NCBI RefSeq assembly: GCF_007655135.1
Contig: NC_045127.1
Coordinates: 18,704,199 to 18,768,198 of the forward strand
DNA from: Punica granatum
Lineage: Eukaryota > Streptophyta > Magnoliopsida > Myrtales > Lythraceae
Length of the DNA: 64,000 nucleotides
Direction of reading: 5' to 3'
Shown: piece after piece, positions 23,201 to 35,225 of the stretch
Layout of the letters: each line of letters begins with the position of its first letter
Numbering within the stretch: the first letter of the stretch is position 1
Notes under the pieces: generated by a model
Seen by the model: only the letters and a program-made list of their open reading frames with translations
What the model was told of the DNA's origin: nothing
Databases searched by the model: none
Made by a program: the position numbers and the translations under genes

Positions 23201-23274
23201 AAGAAAATGTGATAAATTAGGAAATGACAATTTTGCCCCCCTCGGAGCCGATGGATCGAAATTAAATGCTGACA
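20261..23274 (-). repeat. 5' LTR of element A
   Basis: 3014 bp. The edges on the plus strand are TGTGCGCACC at 20261 and TGCTGACA ending at 23274. It is complete, unlike the 3' copy. Sub-repeats lie at 21720-22260, containing runs such as GGGGACTGATTTGAAAATTC. The 22440-23110 stretch is GC-rich and near-identical to 6830-7500. I see no convincing coding frame. Confidence 0.9.
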
Positions 23275-26200
23275 GGCGGGTAATCCCCTGTCCGTATACT
23301 CCAAGGCCGGTGCCGGGGATGTAATTGTGGCGCATCAAGATTTTCCCTATCATACGGTCGACACGAGTGGGGCCGACTTTTCTGTAGCTCCGGATGACGG
23401 ATATAGTCTCGAAAGAGTAGAAGGGTAGATTTTCATCGTTTCCAAAGCTGATGTAAGGGACCGCCGTCTCTTTATAGATGGCGTAATCCTCCTCCCCCTT
23501 GACCATGATAAGCCTCTCCTCGACGATGAATTTCAGCTTCTGATGCAAAGAGGAGGGGACGGCACCGGCCAAGTGGATCCAAGGCCTTCCGAGTAGCAGG
23601 CTGAATGCGTTCGGGATATCGAGCACTTGGAATGTGACGCTGAAAGATCACGGACCGACGTCTATGAGGAGGTCGATCTCTCCATTTACTTCCCTCCATG
23701 AGCCGTCGAAGGCTAGGGCAGCAGTTTTACTCGGGCGGACGCGGTTGAGATCCACAATCATCTGCTTTAGAGTAGTCACCGGGCACACGTTGAGTGCAGA
23801 GCCATTGTCAATCATGACTCGACCGATGACATAGTTGTTGCATTTGCAGACAATATACAGCGCCCGTGAATGTGCCCATCCTTCAGAGGGGAGCTCGTCA
23901 TCCGAAAACGAGATGGTATTAGAGAAGATGGAGCTGACGGTCTCCTCTATTCGGTCTGGAGGTGTCCCTTTAGGAACTTGTGCGGCTGTTAGGACCTGTA
24001 GGAGGGCTTCCCTATGTGGTTCCGAGCTGAGGAGGAGGGCGAGTAACGAGATGTGGGCCGGAGATTTGGCCATCTGCTCCACTATCTTATACTCACTCGC
24101 CTTGATGATCTTCATGAAGGCTTCAGCCTCTTCTTCGGCCACTTTCTTAGGTGGAGTAGGCGGGACTCCGGGTATCTCCTCAATTTCTACTGTGGGTGCC
24201 TTCCCTTTGTCCGTGGCCGCCGGACTCTCATATAGCCGTCCCGAGCGTGTTACGCCCATGACGCTGAATTATTGCTCGAGGTTCCCGGCACCTCCTTCAT
24301 AGGTCCTGCGAACCCAATTGTAGCTTCCGCGGGGAGGTACTCAATCATGAAGGGAGAGGGGCCGCCTTGTTCGCTTTCGCCTTCCCCTAATGCGCATATG
24401 ATGATCATATTGATGGAGGGCCCCTGGGCCGGTCCATAATCGGGGAGGGGATTAGCCTGTACTTTCAGAGGTCTTACAGCGTTGAACGTGATCTCCTTTG
24501 CATCGATCATCTCCTGAATCCTCTCTCGTAGCTTCCAACAGTTATCTAAGGTGTGCCCCGGCGCACCTCGATGATATTCACATTATTTGCTTCGGTCCTG
24601 AATGGTTGGGTCGAAGTTGGGGTCGGGCGCTACCGTTCCGATTTTGTCGCTTGCGCGAAGTTGCTGGTAAATGTGGGAAAGCGGATCCGGCAGGGACGGG
24701 TATTGTCTGCGTGGTCGCGGTTGTGTTGCACCGCTCTATTGACTTTGCGGAGGTGGGGCCCGTTGTGTGGGCTGAGGAGCTCTCAAAGCCAGGGGTTAGT
24801 ACTGAGGGGCTTGAAGTGAAGTAGGGGTGTAGCGGTGGACAACGGGCGATGGCACCGTAGGTGGGAGTGGAGGCGGCGAAGCAGAGTAGTAGATCGGTTG
24901 GGTAGGGGGTTGAGGTCGATATTGCAGCGCATGCGAGGCATAGGTGAGGACCACGGGGGGTGCAGTCGTGAAATTTACCGAATATTGTTGGGGCATCGGG
25001 TGGGCTGGACTAACAGCATTAACTGTAACCTCCTTTCCCCTTCTTCCGCCGGAAGATGTCGTCATTGTAGATGCCTTCTTCGAAGGTTCTTCTCCTTTGC
25101 TGGTGGGGCCTTCCATCCTGCCAAGCTTGATTCCCAAGTTAAGCTTTTTCCCAGCCTCGATGAGATCAGAGAATGAAGAAGTGTGAGCCAGCAGGTGCGA
25201 ATAGTACACTCCTCTTAGGGTGGAATGGAACAACTGGATCTGGTGTACTTCGCTGATTGGGGGGATGTGCTTTGCCGCCTGGGCACGCCACTTGGTAGCG
25301 TACTCTTCAAACCTTTGGCCTTGCGCCATTTCTTTCATGCTCAATTCCAAGAGGGTCGGAGGCGTTTTGGCACTGTACTGGTACTGGTCGATGAATTTCC
25401 GGGAAAGGTCTGCCCATGTTGGAATATCTTCGGCCTTTAGCGACATGAACCAATCGAGAGCTGATCCCATCAGATTGTCTTGAAACGAGTGGATGATGAA
25501 TTCCTCGTAATCCCAGTACTGTAGCATCTTACCTTGGTAATGGTGGAGATGATGTCGCGGGTCCGTCGTGCCTTCATAAGTTCTGAACTCCGGGATCTTA
25601 ACCTTCGAGGGTAGCCGTATGCTCGGGAAGAGGCTACAATCGCCATAGCTAGCATTGGGGCGAGTCTCGTTTGCTTGTAGGGCTCGTATTGTTTCTTCCA
25701 TTCTCTTCAGTCTACGTTCCTGCTCGGCGTCAGCCTCAGGGAAAAAGTGCCTTGGTGAAGCGAACTGGGCCGCATGAGTCGGTGTGCCCGGTTCGAGAAA
25801 AGTGGTGTTTATGGGAGGCGGTGCTTGGTAGGGGAGGCTAGTGTGGGGTTGTAGAGGCGGGTAGGAAGGAAGTTCTGCGGCTTGAAGGTGAGCTGGAGTA
25901 GGTACGCTTAACGCCGGAAAAACCATCGGCGGAGGGACGGTATAGACTGCGGTTGGGGCCGGCATGGAAACAGGTGGTGGCGCTAACAGGGCCTGATCCG
26001 AAGTGAGGAACGCCGCCGGTGGAAGAGGGACGGCTGTGGAGGCCGGTGGCGGCGGAAAGGGGATGGTAGACGGGTGGACCGTGGACGCGTGCGTTGTTGG
26101 GCGGGGCAGGAGCATCAGTGCTTTCCGGAACTTAGGTTGGCGAAATCCAAGATGTCGGGTCGACTGTTGGCCCTTGTCCCGACGGAGGTGTAGAGCTCGA

Positions 26201-26494
26201 GGATGCACGGTTTGGTCCTCTGAGTAGGGCGAACAATTCGGCCATGTTAGTAGTCATGTTGGCAGCTAGTTGGTTAACTGTGCCCTCAAGTGTCGTGATG
26301 CGAGCGTGGTCATCGGAGGTGGACGATGTCGGTGAGACTCGTGGAAGGGGTGCCCCTGAAGACGTTGGGGGTGGGAGATGTATCGAAGGGGCACCCGAAT
26401 ACGCCGGTGGAGCATGTGTCGAGGGCGGCTGAGAATGAGCCTGGACCGGTAGATTGACTTCCTTGAAGATATCAATTCGGTTCTCTTCCGTCAT
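23275..26494 (-). pseudogene. gag: Gag-protease of element B, cut by element A
   Basis: It starts at MTEENRIDIFKEV (26494). The first frame runs to 26132; a frameshift near 26150-26200 moves the rest to 26208-24796, which carries the Pro-rich region and the gag core (DPRHHLHHYQG, ALDWFMSLK, PPTLLELSM, HSTLRGVYYSHLL). The Cys-His box has lost its first residue context through a stop (CEYH after a TAA near 24583). A loss of about 90 bp near 24303 removes part of the linker before MGVTRSGRLYE. The protease MIDNGSALNVCP is near 23810, with a TGA replacing Cys near 23650. The frame then ends in the G-patch at GQGIT, where the LTR of A begins (23274). It is close to D and A throughout. Confidence 0.9.
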
Positions 26495-26812
26495 CCTGAC
26501 ACGTTGACGAGTCGAGTAACGGTGCGACCCCAGTTGCGATTACCTAGATTCCATAAACATGTAAGTGGGATATCGACAATTTCGAAAGTATAATCGTGGA
26601 ATCAATAAATAGATGAACGGGATGTTTGGAATGCAGGAGTTTCAAAATACTAATGTCATTACATTGGTTTGATTCGAGTTCCATAGTTTTATAAAAACAG
26701 CACGCGAAAGAAAAAGGGAACATAAACATAAGCTGACATCCCTTTGCGCTCGGTGGCCGGATGAGAGCGGCGTAGGTCCGAGCGAGGGCAAAAATGAGTG
26801 CGCTTGCTAATC
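26495..26812 (-). other. Spacer between ORF1 and gag in element B
   Basis: Noncoding, about 318 bp. It holds the conserved block at 26521-26554 (plus GGTGCGACCC, then TACCTAGATTCCATAAACAT) shared with A and D, and a second shared block near 26625-26665 (GCAGGAGTTTCAAAATACTA). Confidence 0.6.
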
Positions 26813-28312
26813 CTAGGGATGGGGGACTCCGCGCGCCCTTGCCCGTGCTCGGTCCAACGTAGCGCTCAGGCGGGCTATCTCCCGGTCTAGGGCCGTGATC
26901 CAGGTGCGTGCTCGAGCTAGCTCTGTCTGAAACTCCCTGTAGTTTGCGACTTCTACACGAGAGTCGACAAGCTCACAACGAAGTCTATCTCGCTCCTCCT
27001 TGATAGAATGTAGCTCTGCGCGCATGGCTGCTTGGGTGGAGCTTTCAGCTTCCGGGGCGGATGTAGGTGCAGCTCGCAGGATCGGGACGGTCTGGGGCCG
27101 CCATGGCGACTTCGGTTCCTGTGAATAAAACTGAGCCACGTATGCAGACGTGGCGGAAAGTGCTCGTTCCTCATCAATGGGATGCTCGGGGAAGTAGAGG
27201 CGCTGTATGATGCTAGCGTCCCGCTGAAGGTGAATCTGTCGAATCTGTAGGAATCTTGCAGGCGCCGTGGATGTGGAGTCGGCCCATTGGATGCGGTAGG
27301 GTAGACGGTCTGCCTCGGCAGGGATGTCCTGTAAGTCGCCGTGTTGTCTGATCACCCGGTTGGGGAATATGAGCGTGCTTCCTAAGTGGCTGAGGAGGGG
27401 GACCCCCACAATTCCCGAACATTCTGTGATCATGGGGTCGCTGGGACTCCAACGAGCGACCCATAGAAACCGCGTGGGTGTTAACCCATGCAAAAAATGC
27501 CTCCATTCCGAGAAACTGCGCTCAGGAGGCGGAAAGACTGGAACCAGGCGCGCAATTAGCGAACGCTCATCCGCAATGTAAGAGAAAGGGTGTGATGAGC
27601 AAAAGGGGCGGATGTGCGCGAGGAGCCAAGCTTGTAGGAGGTGTGGGGACCCTTTCATCCTGCCGCGCCGAACCTTCCTAACATAGTCTAGAAACCGAAC
27701 AGTCTCGGCTAGTAAAGCCTCCACATAGCTATGGCCTCCCACCGCTTGGAGGACGACTTTGGCTATAGCCCCGTCAATGAGGTTTGGCGCATATGGGAAC
27801 AAGAGAGTGCCGAAGATCAAAAGCAGAAACCCGTGACACTCGTCGCGCTGGTAGGACCCTGTCGAAGGTGTCAATGCACGGAGTAGCATCTAGTCCGAGA
27901 GTCATGCGATTCTAACGCCGTGATCCCATCCTTGATGAAGCTCTTGGTGGACCTCTTGGACGGGTATGCCGAGGAGGGTGGAGAGTTGGCTTCGAATCAC
28001 TGCGAACGGGTTGGGTATGAAGATGCCTTGGGTGGTGGGGGTAGGCCTCTGGATGAGCGCCGTATACTCCTCAATCGTAGGCGCCAGCTCTGTCCCCTAG
28101 AAGTTAAACACTGCATGCTGGGGGTCCCAGAATTCGACGGCGGTCCTCAAGAAGATCATATCCACCGGGGTTTCAGTGAGCATGACCACGTCCTCGATAA
28201 TGCCTTGAATGAAGGAGCGATCCACCGGACGGAGTGTCCTCCAAATGCACATGATCTCTTCTCTGGGCGGCGTGATTGACTCGAGCCTAAGGCCGGGAGC
28301 CGGTCGATCCAT
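26813..28312 (-). pseudogene. ORF1 of element B
   Basis: It starts MDRPAPGLRLESITPPREE at 28312. It has FWDPQHAVFN directly before a TAG (28097-28099, Gln in A), then GTELAPTIEEY and the conserved middle (LLFPYAPNLIDGAIAKVVLQ, then RRGRMKGSPHLLQAWLL). The C-terminus is a charged coiled coil with ERDRLRCELVDSRVE and a stop at 26813 after ARGVPHP. Two further stops lie near 27912 and 27893, just before a 358-codon open stretch. Same family as ORF1 of A (18227-19688) and D (34067-34912); function unknown. Confidence 0.88.
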
Positions 28313-28918
28313 TCTTACCTAAATGGAGGAGATGTCAGCTCAACATTCTATGAATCAAACCAATGCAATGTCCTAACTCGTTTTGAAAATAATGCATGCA
28401 ATGCGGGGAAATAAACTATACATCACTCTCTTTCGAATAAAACAACAAAAAAAAGCCCGTCCTAAAAAAAAACTACAGGCCGACTCAACGACTCGACTTT
28501 GGGGTCGGTTGGCGGTATGGAGGCAAAGATTGGTCCAGCATGACGGTCCCTGTGTATGTATGGTTTTTCGGTGCTATTGGGAAAACCACTAACTAGGGAT
28601 GGGGGCTCCCAATACAAGGGTGTGAATTCTTTGAAATCGAGCGAGGATCTTTGGGGGCCGATTCGGTGGTATAGCCGACTCGATCCGTTCCCTTACTCGG
28701 AACCTCTGACTAACCTAGCTTCCTATTTTTGGAACCCGTGGGATTTCGGACAAGGTACCTAGAAACCCGCCAGAATGATGCGATGCAAGTGCGTAAAGTA
28801 AATGTGCACGAAATAAATGTGCTTAAAATAAATATATAGAAAGCGATAAATAAACATGCAAGCAAGCAAACGGAATCGAGCCCGAACCCTCTAGCCGTCC
28901 CCAGCGGAGTTGCCAAGC
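28313..28918 (-). other. Leader of element B with primer binding site
   Basis: Noncoding. The primer site at 28895-28916 reads TTGGCAACTCCGCTGGGGAC on the minus strand, directly inside the LTR edge at 28919. It matches the site in A with a few changes. An A-rich run at 28445-28475 corresponds to one in A and H. Confidence 0.75.
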
Positions 28919-29671
28919 TGTGCGCACTCGAATTTCATCATTGGGGCACGCATGCGCGCGCCTATGCAACGCGACTTGGGAGTGTCCACCTTCCTGGGGA
29001 CGCACGACGGACGCGCGTGAGAAGGAGTCGCCACTTACTGTTTACGACCCGTAGGTTGAGGGCCGTTGAGTCGCCCGGGTCTAGGGATACGGGGTACACC
29101 TAAATGGTACGGCAATGATCGTGCGGAACCGAAAATTCCGAATTCCGGGGTTCTGTTACAAGTGGGCCTAAATCCCGCATGCCCTTTCGGTACTCTAGCT
29201 TGCTAGGCTTGTCGTTTTGTTTATTTACCGCGTGATTTAGGGTTGCACTAGACTCGTCCGTTTTGACATCGTAAAGTCGATGAATTGATCAAATTGGGCC
29301 AAGAATCCGAAAGATGAGTAAACTTGTGCGTCGAGGAATCGGTTCACTATCTTCGCGTTACAGTTCGTCGGACCGTGATGGTCGATTTCCTGCGCGAATC
29401 GAGACCACGAGTATTCGAGCTTACTCCTCTCTTGGTAACAATAGACCAACTTGACCGGTTCGACACTCGGACCTCTCGCTCGCCGATCGGGAATCCTTAC
29501 AAATGAATGAATGAATGTACAAACAAATCCTCGCAATGTTCTCTCGAGTAATTACAAAATACAACTGAATAAGTGAATGGATCCCGATCGGTTTGCATTG
29601 GGCCAATATTCCGCTCCGGCTCACCGTGTGTTTTGAATAGCTGATAAATAAATTAAGGCAACGCGGGCTCA

Positions 29672-29759
29672 AGGAGCCGGGGGTTGGGTCCGATCGAACC
29701 AACGGTCTGCAGGAGAACCGGTTGATTCCCACTGTAACCGTTGGACCAATCGAGCTCCT
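29672..29759 (-). other. tRNA-Glu-like sequence inside the LTR of B
   Basis: 88 bp on the minus strand. The ends AGGAGCT (29759-29753) and GGCTCCT (29678-29672) form a 7-pair acceptor stem with one G-T pair. GGTCCAACGGTTA resembles the D-arm of plant tRNA-Glu, TTCTCCT would be an anticodon loop with CTC (Glu), and GGTTCGATC is a T-loop-like box. It is about 16 bases longer than a normal tRNA and the anticodon and T stems pair poorly, so it would be a degenerate pseudo-tRNA at best. The corresponding place in the A and H LTRs lacks it. Confidence 0.4.
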
Positions 29760-32596
29760 GGTTGATATCTAAACACGTTTCACACATCCAATCCAAATTG
29801 TCTTGCACATAGGCCATACTTGGAGTGTGATGGTGACTCGAGGTTAGATCCCATTCCGCACTCGGGTTGCACGCGCTCAGTGAGTGAGGAGGCGTTGGAC
29901 CTCGTGTTTGGTGATTTGGGGTGTTGGACCCCGTGTATTACGTAACCTATGGGTTCGGACCTGAGTCGCAACAGATCAGCAAAAGCAAATGGAAAACATA
30001 AGAAAACTGATAAAACTGATGAAAAACAGACAAAAACTGATAAATACAGATAAATACAGACAAGTTGTATATTAGGCCAAATGTACGTGATTTAATCAGT
30101 TATTAATCGAGGTTGATTAGCAAACAATGTATCTAACCTAGGCAAACAAAGAGGTGGGCTGGGATATGGGTCTAGGCCAATTACATGTGTGGATTTGTTT
30201 TAAAACTCTATTCAGTGAGGTGTCACTGTGGTTTCACCGAATTTGCCAAACTCGTATTTTGACTCTAGATTGGAATCTAGCATTCCGCCTATCCGTTATC
30301 TAATGTTTGATTAAGTCAGATGCATGATTAATCCAGTTTTTCATGTTTTGCAACAAAAATGAAGATGCCCGCCACCGAATCTACAATAGGGAGACAGAAA
30401 CACCAAAAATGGACGGAATGGGCCATACGAATGAAACTCGCGCCCGAACGGGTCGCCCCTTTTCGTCCATAGATCGAGGTGTTTCCGACTCCCTAATGCC
30501 TAGGGTATCGGTGAATCACGGAATCACGATTATGCCCTTGAGTGGTAGAATGTGTGTAGTTCTCATATAAATTAAAGATCGTGTGACACGAAGAGGTCTA
30601 AAGAGGACTCGCGCATCTCGACTTGAGCTGCCTCAAATTGGGTCCGGACTCGAGTCATAGTACGCGAGTACTCACTAGACACTGATTCTATTCGCGTCAC
30701 ACGTCTCGGTGCTTTGAAATTGTAGGCTTTTAAAGAAAAGGGCATTTTCGCTATTTCGTGAACCATCGATGCGTTTACGAATTGACAATCAATTTATCCA
30801 ATTATTTAGTCCAAGTGATTTAATTAACCGAATGATATGTCCCGTTTTTCCCATTTGTGAAATTATTCGGTGATTATCATTTCATGTCACGATTATGGAT
30901 TTGATGAGTAATTATCCGAAACTAACGCATCTATCATGTGGTTATCACATGGCTAACGATAAAACGCGAAATATAAATACAATCAATTCCAAGGGACGAC
31001 TCCGAAGTAACGGAGGAGACCACCCTAAACCCGGGAAGGGTCAAAGAGCACTCGGCCACTCCTCCAAGGGTTGGGCCGAGAGCTCTCCTTGACCTGACTT
31101 GGGTTATGGAGGGTCTCCTACGTCGATTCCGATCGTATCTTGCATGCATAATACATCTAATACAAGGACAACACATGTTTCGGTGAAAAGGAAAGGAAGT
31201 CGACGCCGCCAAGATCTCGAAACGTAACCGAACACACAAACGAACACATATCATACATAAAATAAAGGAATCAACAAAAATGGCGTCGATTCATGTGATG
31301 GGAAATGTGTAAAATACGAGAACCGATCTATTTCGGGACAAAAGAAACCCCATTGGACCCGTGTGGTCCAAAGGGACTCTCGGCCACATCTCCTCAAGAG
31401 TGGCTGTGAGTCTCCATGGCTCACACGGGTCAAGGAGGGTTCTCCAATCCCGATTTAACTCCTTTCCCGCCATATTAATACAACAGACGTGATGAGCGAC
31501 GATAAAAATGTGGGAACCAACTAGTTTCGGGGAAGAGGAGACCGCTCTAGCCTCGGCGGAACCAAGAGAGCTCACGGGTCCCTCCCTTGGGACTAGACCG
31601 TGGGTCCCCGTGGTTCAACTGTGGCTTAGGCATCTCTCCTACCTCGATCCTAGCCGTTTCCCATCACGGCACATGCGTTATAAGGACGTGCAACATGATG
31701 AACGACGTACATTTGCATGGGAATATATAAAAAAAACTCGAACTTGCATGCATTTCGGATTATTAATCACCCTAACACCCCATAACAAACAAATATCGAA
31801 GATCCTAGCTTCCTTAAGTTATAGAGAAGTTTTACCTAGCCTCGGTGTACGAGGAAAAGAGTCGGGGAAGTGGCAAAGGGAGTCGAAAGACTCGCTAGAC
31901 GTCGAAGGCAAGAGTCACCCGTAAGATGACGCTCGTGGCAGCCGAGGAAGATTAAGCTTAGCACGCTAGCTCCGACCACGGCACCAAGTAAGATCGGGTT
32001 CCTTGGACTCCTAACGACGGATCTAGACGTTCGTGGACAGTCCTGAACGTGCCAAGGCCTGAACAAATCCGAAATGATGAGAGGAAACTCAGTAAAACAC
32101 AGTGGACCCGGTAAAGAGAAAATGGATGAAACGAGGGTTGTGCACGGTGGTATGGCTCTCGGACCGTGACCGCCTCTTCACGAGGGAGAGTGAGGGTTGT
32201 GAGGGACCCTTTGAACATGATGGCACGACTCGCTGAATTCGTGGGAGGAAATGGCACGTATGGAGGACTCGGATGCGCCGGAGGAACTTCCTAGAGACCC
32301 GATGATGTTTATGGTTGAAACGTGGGGTTGGAGGCTTCAAACCAAAAATCCAAGCCCGGAAATGAACTTAGGGGGTGGGAAATATGTAGACTAGGAAGTT
32401 TGGTGATGTTTGGCTTAAGTCGGGTCGGGCGATGATCGGAATACCGGGTGGTTTTCCGTTGATTTTGGCCGGTCTTGGCCACGGGATGGGCTGTGCAAGG
32501 ATGAGGGGATGGGCTGGAGGTTGAGAGCTTTTTAGAGAGAAGTTGGCTTGAGAGAGAATGGAGTTGAAGAAGTGATTAGGTTGATGAGGCTTTGGG

Positions 32597-32605
32597 TTTA
32601 TAAAG
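32597..32605 (-). promoter_or_regulatory. Candidate TATA box in the 5' LTR of B
   Basis: The minus strand reads CTTTATAAAC, about 1.46 kb into the LTR. The 3' LTR copy has TTTATAAGC at the matching place (about 1087-1096), and the LTR of H has a TATA-like run at a similar distance (47762-47771). Shared position is the only support. Confidence 0.4.
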
Positions 32606-34066
32606 GGAAGCTTAATGGCTTGTTTAAGTGAAGTTAAGTGTGGTTTAGGGAGGGGAAATGGGCTGCCGAAAATTTGAAGAGTGATTAGGGAGGGGAAATG
32701 GTCACTTAGAGTATGGGGGAAGCAAAGGAGAAGTGATGGGAAGTGATGGGAAGTGATGGATGTGAGAATGTGTAAGAGATATTTGAAATGTGTGGAAGGG
32801 GGAAGCTCTTGGGTTGAGCCACCAGCCATGACGGGTGGAGTCGTGGCTTGTGCGGTCAAGCCGAGGTCATGGGATCAAGCCGTGGCTGCGGGTTTGAACC
32901 GTGGCTTGGAGGCTTGGCTTGGTTGAGCCGTGGGTCCCATTTGACTAGGAGAAAAGCCGAGGGAAGCTCGAGACTTGATTGAACGCGCTTGATTTCCATG
33001 GTTCGATTAATTGATAGATTTGGAATGCTTGCATGAAGAGAATTTAAACGAGCCCAATATCGCCATACTTCGTGTGAACGAATATTCGGGTGACTCGGCA
33101 CCCCGAGAGTTGGTTTTGCCTTGTTAGGACATTCAGAGTGGAGTTGACCGTCCCCGTTCTCCAATAGCTCCTTCGTGCATTATAGTGTTCGTCTCGGTGA
33201 GCTTTTTGTCCCGTGCGGAATCGTTGGATCGCCATCCTCGATCGAAGACCATTAGCCGAAGGTGACCTAGGGATCCGCGATCGGGGTTTTCTCAGTGTTT
33301 TCCGAATGCCCTGAGGTGTTTGGAGACCGTTGTAGCCTCTGTTTGTCAGGAATATGCCCCAAAGACTTGCCAAGAGGCGATCGCGACTACTGAAATGTCA
33401 CTCGGGGGATCTAATTGACTTGCTTGGCCCAAGTTGAAATGATCCTCCTAGCCCTAGGAGTTGTAGGGAGTGAGGGGTGCGAAACTCGAACATTAACTTT
33501 CCACCGAATGGACTCTGAGTGCTAGACCCCGTCTGAAAGGGGTGCCCTTTCCCGGGTCGGGACTCACTCGGGAGACCATGACGAGCCCCGAAGGGCGGTC
33601 TGAAACTTGTTCCATGGTCCTGGTGGTCCTTGGGTGTGCGCAGGCCTGTTTCCGGGTGCCGTTTCCATGGATCGGGCCCCCCGGGAGCCCCGTCAAGAAA
33701 GGCGTCTATGAGAGTTCGGGGGTCCCTCGGCTTAGGCAGGAGGCTTCTAAAATGTGCTCGGAGGCGCCATGGGTCATTTTAGTGTCAAGATGGATTTGTA
33801 GAGTCCCATATTGGATACCTTTTGATGCTCCGGCGATCCGGCGGTGAATAGTATCGCAATGCCGGCCTCTACTGTTTTTGGGGTTCGTTGTTCGTCTGTT
33901 CTTTTGACTGCCGTCTTGTGCCTTTTCTAGTGGACCCTGCTTCTCTCCTGTAATTCATGACTCTGTGCCCACATGTTCGCCCCTAGTTTCCCGATCGTGA
34001 ATAGTGACCCGAGCTTTAGTCGGAAGTCCTCTGCTGGAGCCGGTGGACCAAAATGGGGTGTTGATA

Positions 34067-34912
34067 GACTACATTAAAGAGATTCGGCGTGGCAGGATGA
34101 GAGGGTCACCACACTTCCTACAGATATGGCTCACCGCACACATCCGGCCGTTTTGCTCATCGCATCCCTTCTCCTACATCATCAACAAGCGTTCTCCGAT
34201 TAAATGATTGATTCAGGCCTTTCGACTTCCTAAGCGTAGCTTCTCACAATGGAGGCATTTCTTGGAAGGGCTCACACCCCCACAATTTTTGTGGGCCGCT
34301 CGCTGGAACCCTGGCGGCCCCATGATTACAGGATGCCCCGGGGTCATAGGAGTTCCCCTCCTCAGTCACTTGGGAAGTACGCTTATATTTCCTAGCCAAG
34401 TAGTCAGACAACTCGGCAGCCTACAAGATGTTCCCGTCGAAGCCGATCGTCTGCCCTTTCGACTCCAGTGGGCCGATTCATCATCCATGGCATCGGCTAG
34501 GTTTCTACAGATCCGGGAGATCCGCCGGGTATGGGATACACACGTCCTACAGGATCTCTACTTCCCTAAGCACCCTGCCGACGAGGAGCGGGCATTCTCC
34601 GCCACTGTAGCATATGTGGCTCAATTCTACGCACTGGACTCGAGGCCTGAACGTCGAGCCTGAACGATCCCGATCTTGCGAGCCCCTCTTACGGTCATCT
34701 CAGAAGCCGAGAGCTGCACTCAGGAAGCCATCCGCGCAAAGCTGCAATCTATCAGGGAGGAACGAGATCGGCTCCGTTGCGCGCTTGTTGATGTTCGTGC
34801 GGGGCTTGTAGATTATAGAAATCTTCAGAGGGATCAAGACCGGGAGATAGCGCGTCTGAGCGCTCTACTAGACCAAACGCGAGCGAAGGCGCGCAGGATC
34901 TCTCGCCCTTAG
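34067..34912 (+). pseudogene. ORF1 of element D (5' truncated)
   Basis: It begins DYIKEIRRGRMRGSPHFLQ, matching the middle of the ORF1 of B, and continues through FSQWRHFLEGLTPPQFLW and LYFPKHPADEERAFS to a charged coiled coil ending KARRISRP. TGA stops stand at 34205-34207 (Arg in the relative) and 34661-34663. The N-terminal FWDP/ELTPTIEEY part is left of element B, outside the window. Confidence 0.85.
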
Positions 34913-35225
34913 GTTTGGTAGTTGACGGCCCCTTTTTGCCCCGCTCAAACCTACGTGTCGCTCACTTATTTACCGAGCATGACGAAATGTCGGTTTTATG
35001 TTTATGTTCCTTTAAATGTACTATCTTTTGTGAACTACGGAATTCGAACCAAACCGATGTAATGACATTAGTGTTTAAAACTCATGCATCTCATACATTT
35101 CTTTCCTTTATTGTCTCACATTTACTTTTCCCCGAAGTTAGTTACATTGCACCCCCACTCACACATTCATGGAATCTAGGTACTAATCGCTGGCAACCTC
35201 GCACCGATACCCCACTTGCCTGCGC
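34913..35225 (+). other. Spacer between ORF1 and gag in element D
   Basis: Noncoding, about 310 bp. The conserved block CATGGAATCTAGG with CTGGCAACCTCGCACC lies at 35168-35204. A T-rich stretch (35095-35135) lies upstream of AG dinucleotides, which could be a splice acceptor; this is inference. Confidence 0.55.

Larger units (their letters stand above)
5574..23274 (-). mobile_element. Element A: near full-length Tat/Ogre retrotransposon nested in B
   Basis: Read on the minus strand: 5' LTR 20261-23274, primer site, leader, ORF1, spacer, gag-protease, intron, RT, RNase H, archaic RNase H, integrase, hairpin cluster, 29/43-bp array, polypurine tract, 3' LTR 5574-7639. The 3' LTR lacks about 520 bp of its outer end. 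The left flank is B integrase and the right flank is B protease, so A inserted into B. The flanking 5-mers (AAACC at 5569-5573, GGCGG at 23275-23279) do not match, as expected if a later deletion removed the left target copy. LTR divergence is about 3% by eye over 200 bases. Stops and frameshifts remain in ORF1, gag and pol. Confidence 0.9.
1..34066 (-). mobile_element. Element B: Tat/Ogre-type Ty3/gypsy retrotransposon, split by element A
   Basis: Read on the minus strand, the order is 5' LTR (28919-34066), primer site, leader, ORF1, gag, protease, then element A, then the end of integrase, a hairpin cluster, a 32-bp tandem array, a polypurine tract and a 3' LTR that starts before this window. 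The two LTR copies align from base 1 with about 31513 onward; by eye they differ at about 3% over the first 180 bases. About 3.1 kb is missing at the point where A sits: from the G-patch through RT, both RNases H and the zinc-binding end of integrase. The right end lies in ORF1 of element D, so B is younger than D and older than A. Confidence 0.88.
28919..34066 (-). repeat. 5' LTR of element B
   Basis: About 5.15 kb, long even for Tat/Ogre. The inner edge is TGTGCGCACT at 28919. The outer edge is TGTTGATA at 34059-34066, where the 3' copy has TGCTGACA, so both terminal bases of the consensus have decayed by transitions. The three stretches 30980-31110, 31320-31450 and 31500-31620 are weakly similar to one another (each with CTCGGCC- or CCTCGGCG- and CTCACGGG-like blocks). 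No coding frame is convincing. Confidence 0.88.

Noticed and set aside
32368..32859. 163-codon minus-strand frame in the LTR of B
   Set aside because: It spans the candidate TATA region, has no known domain, and is not kept open at the same length in the other LTR copy.
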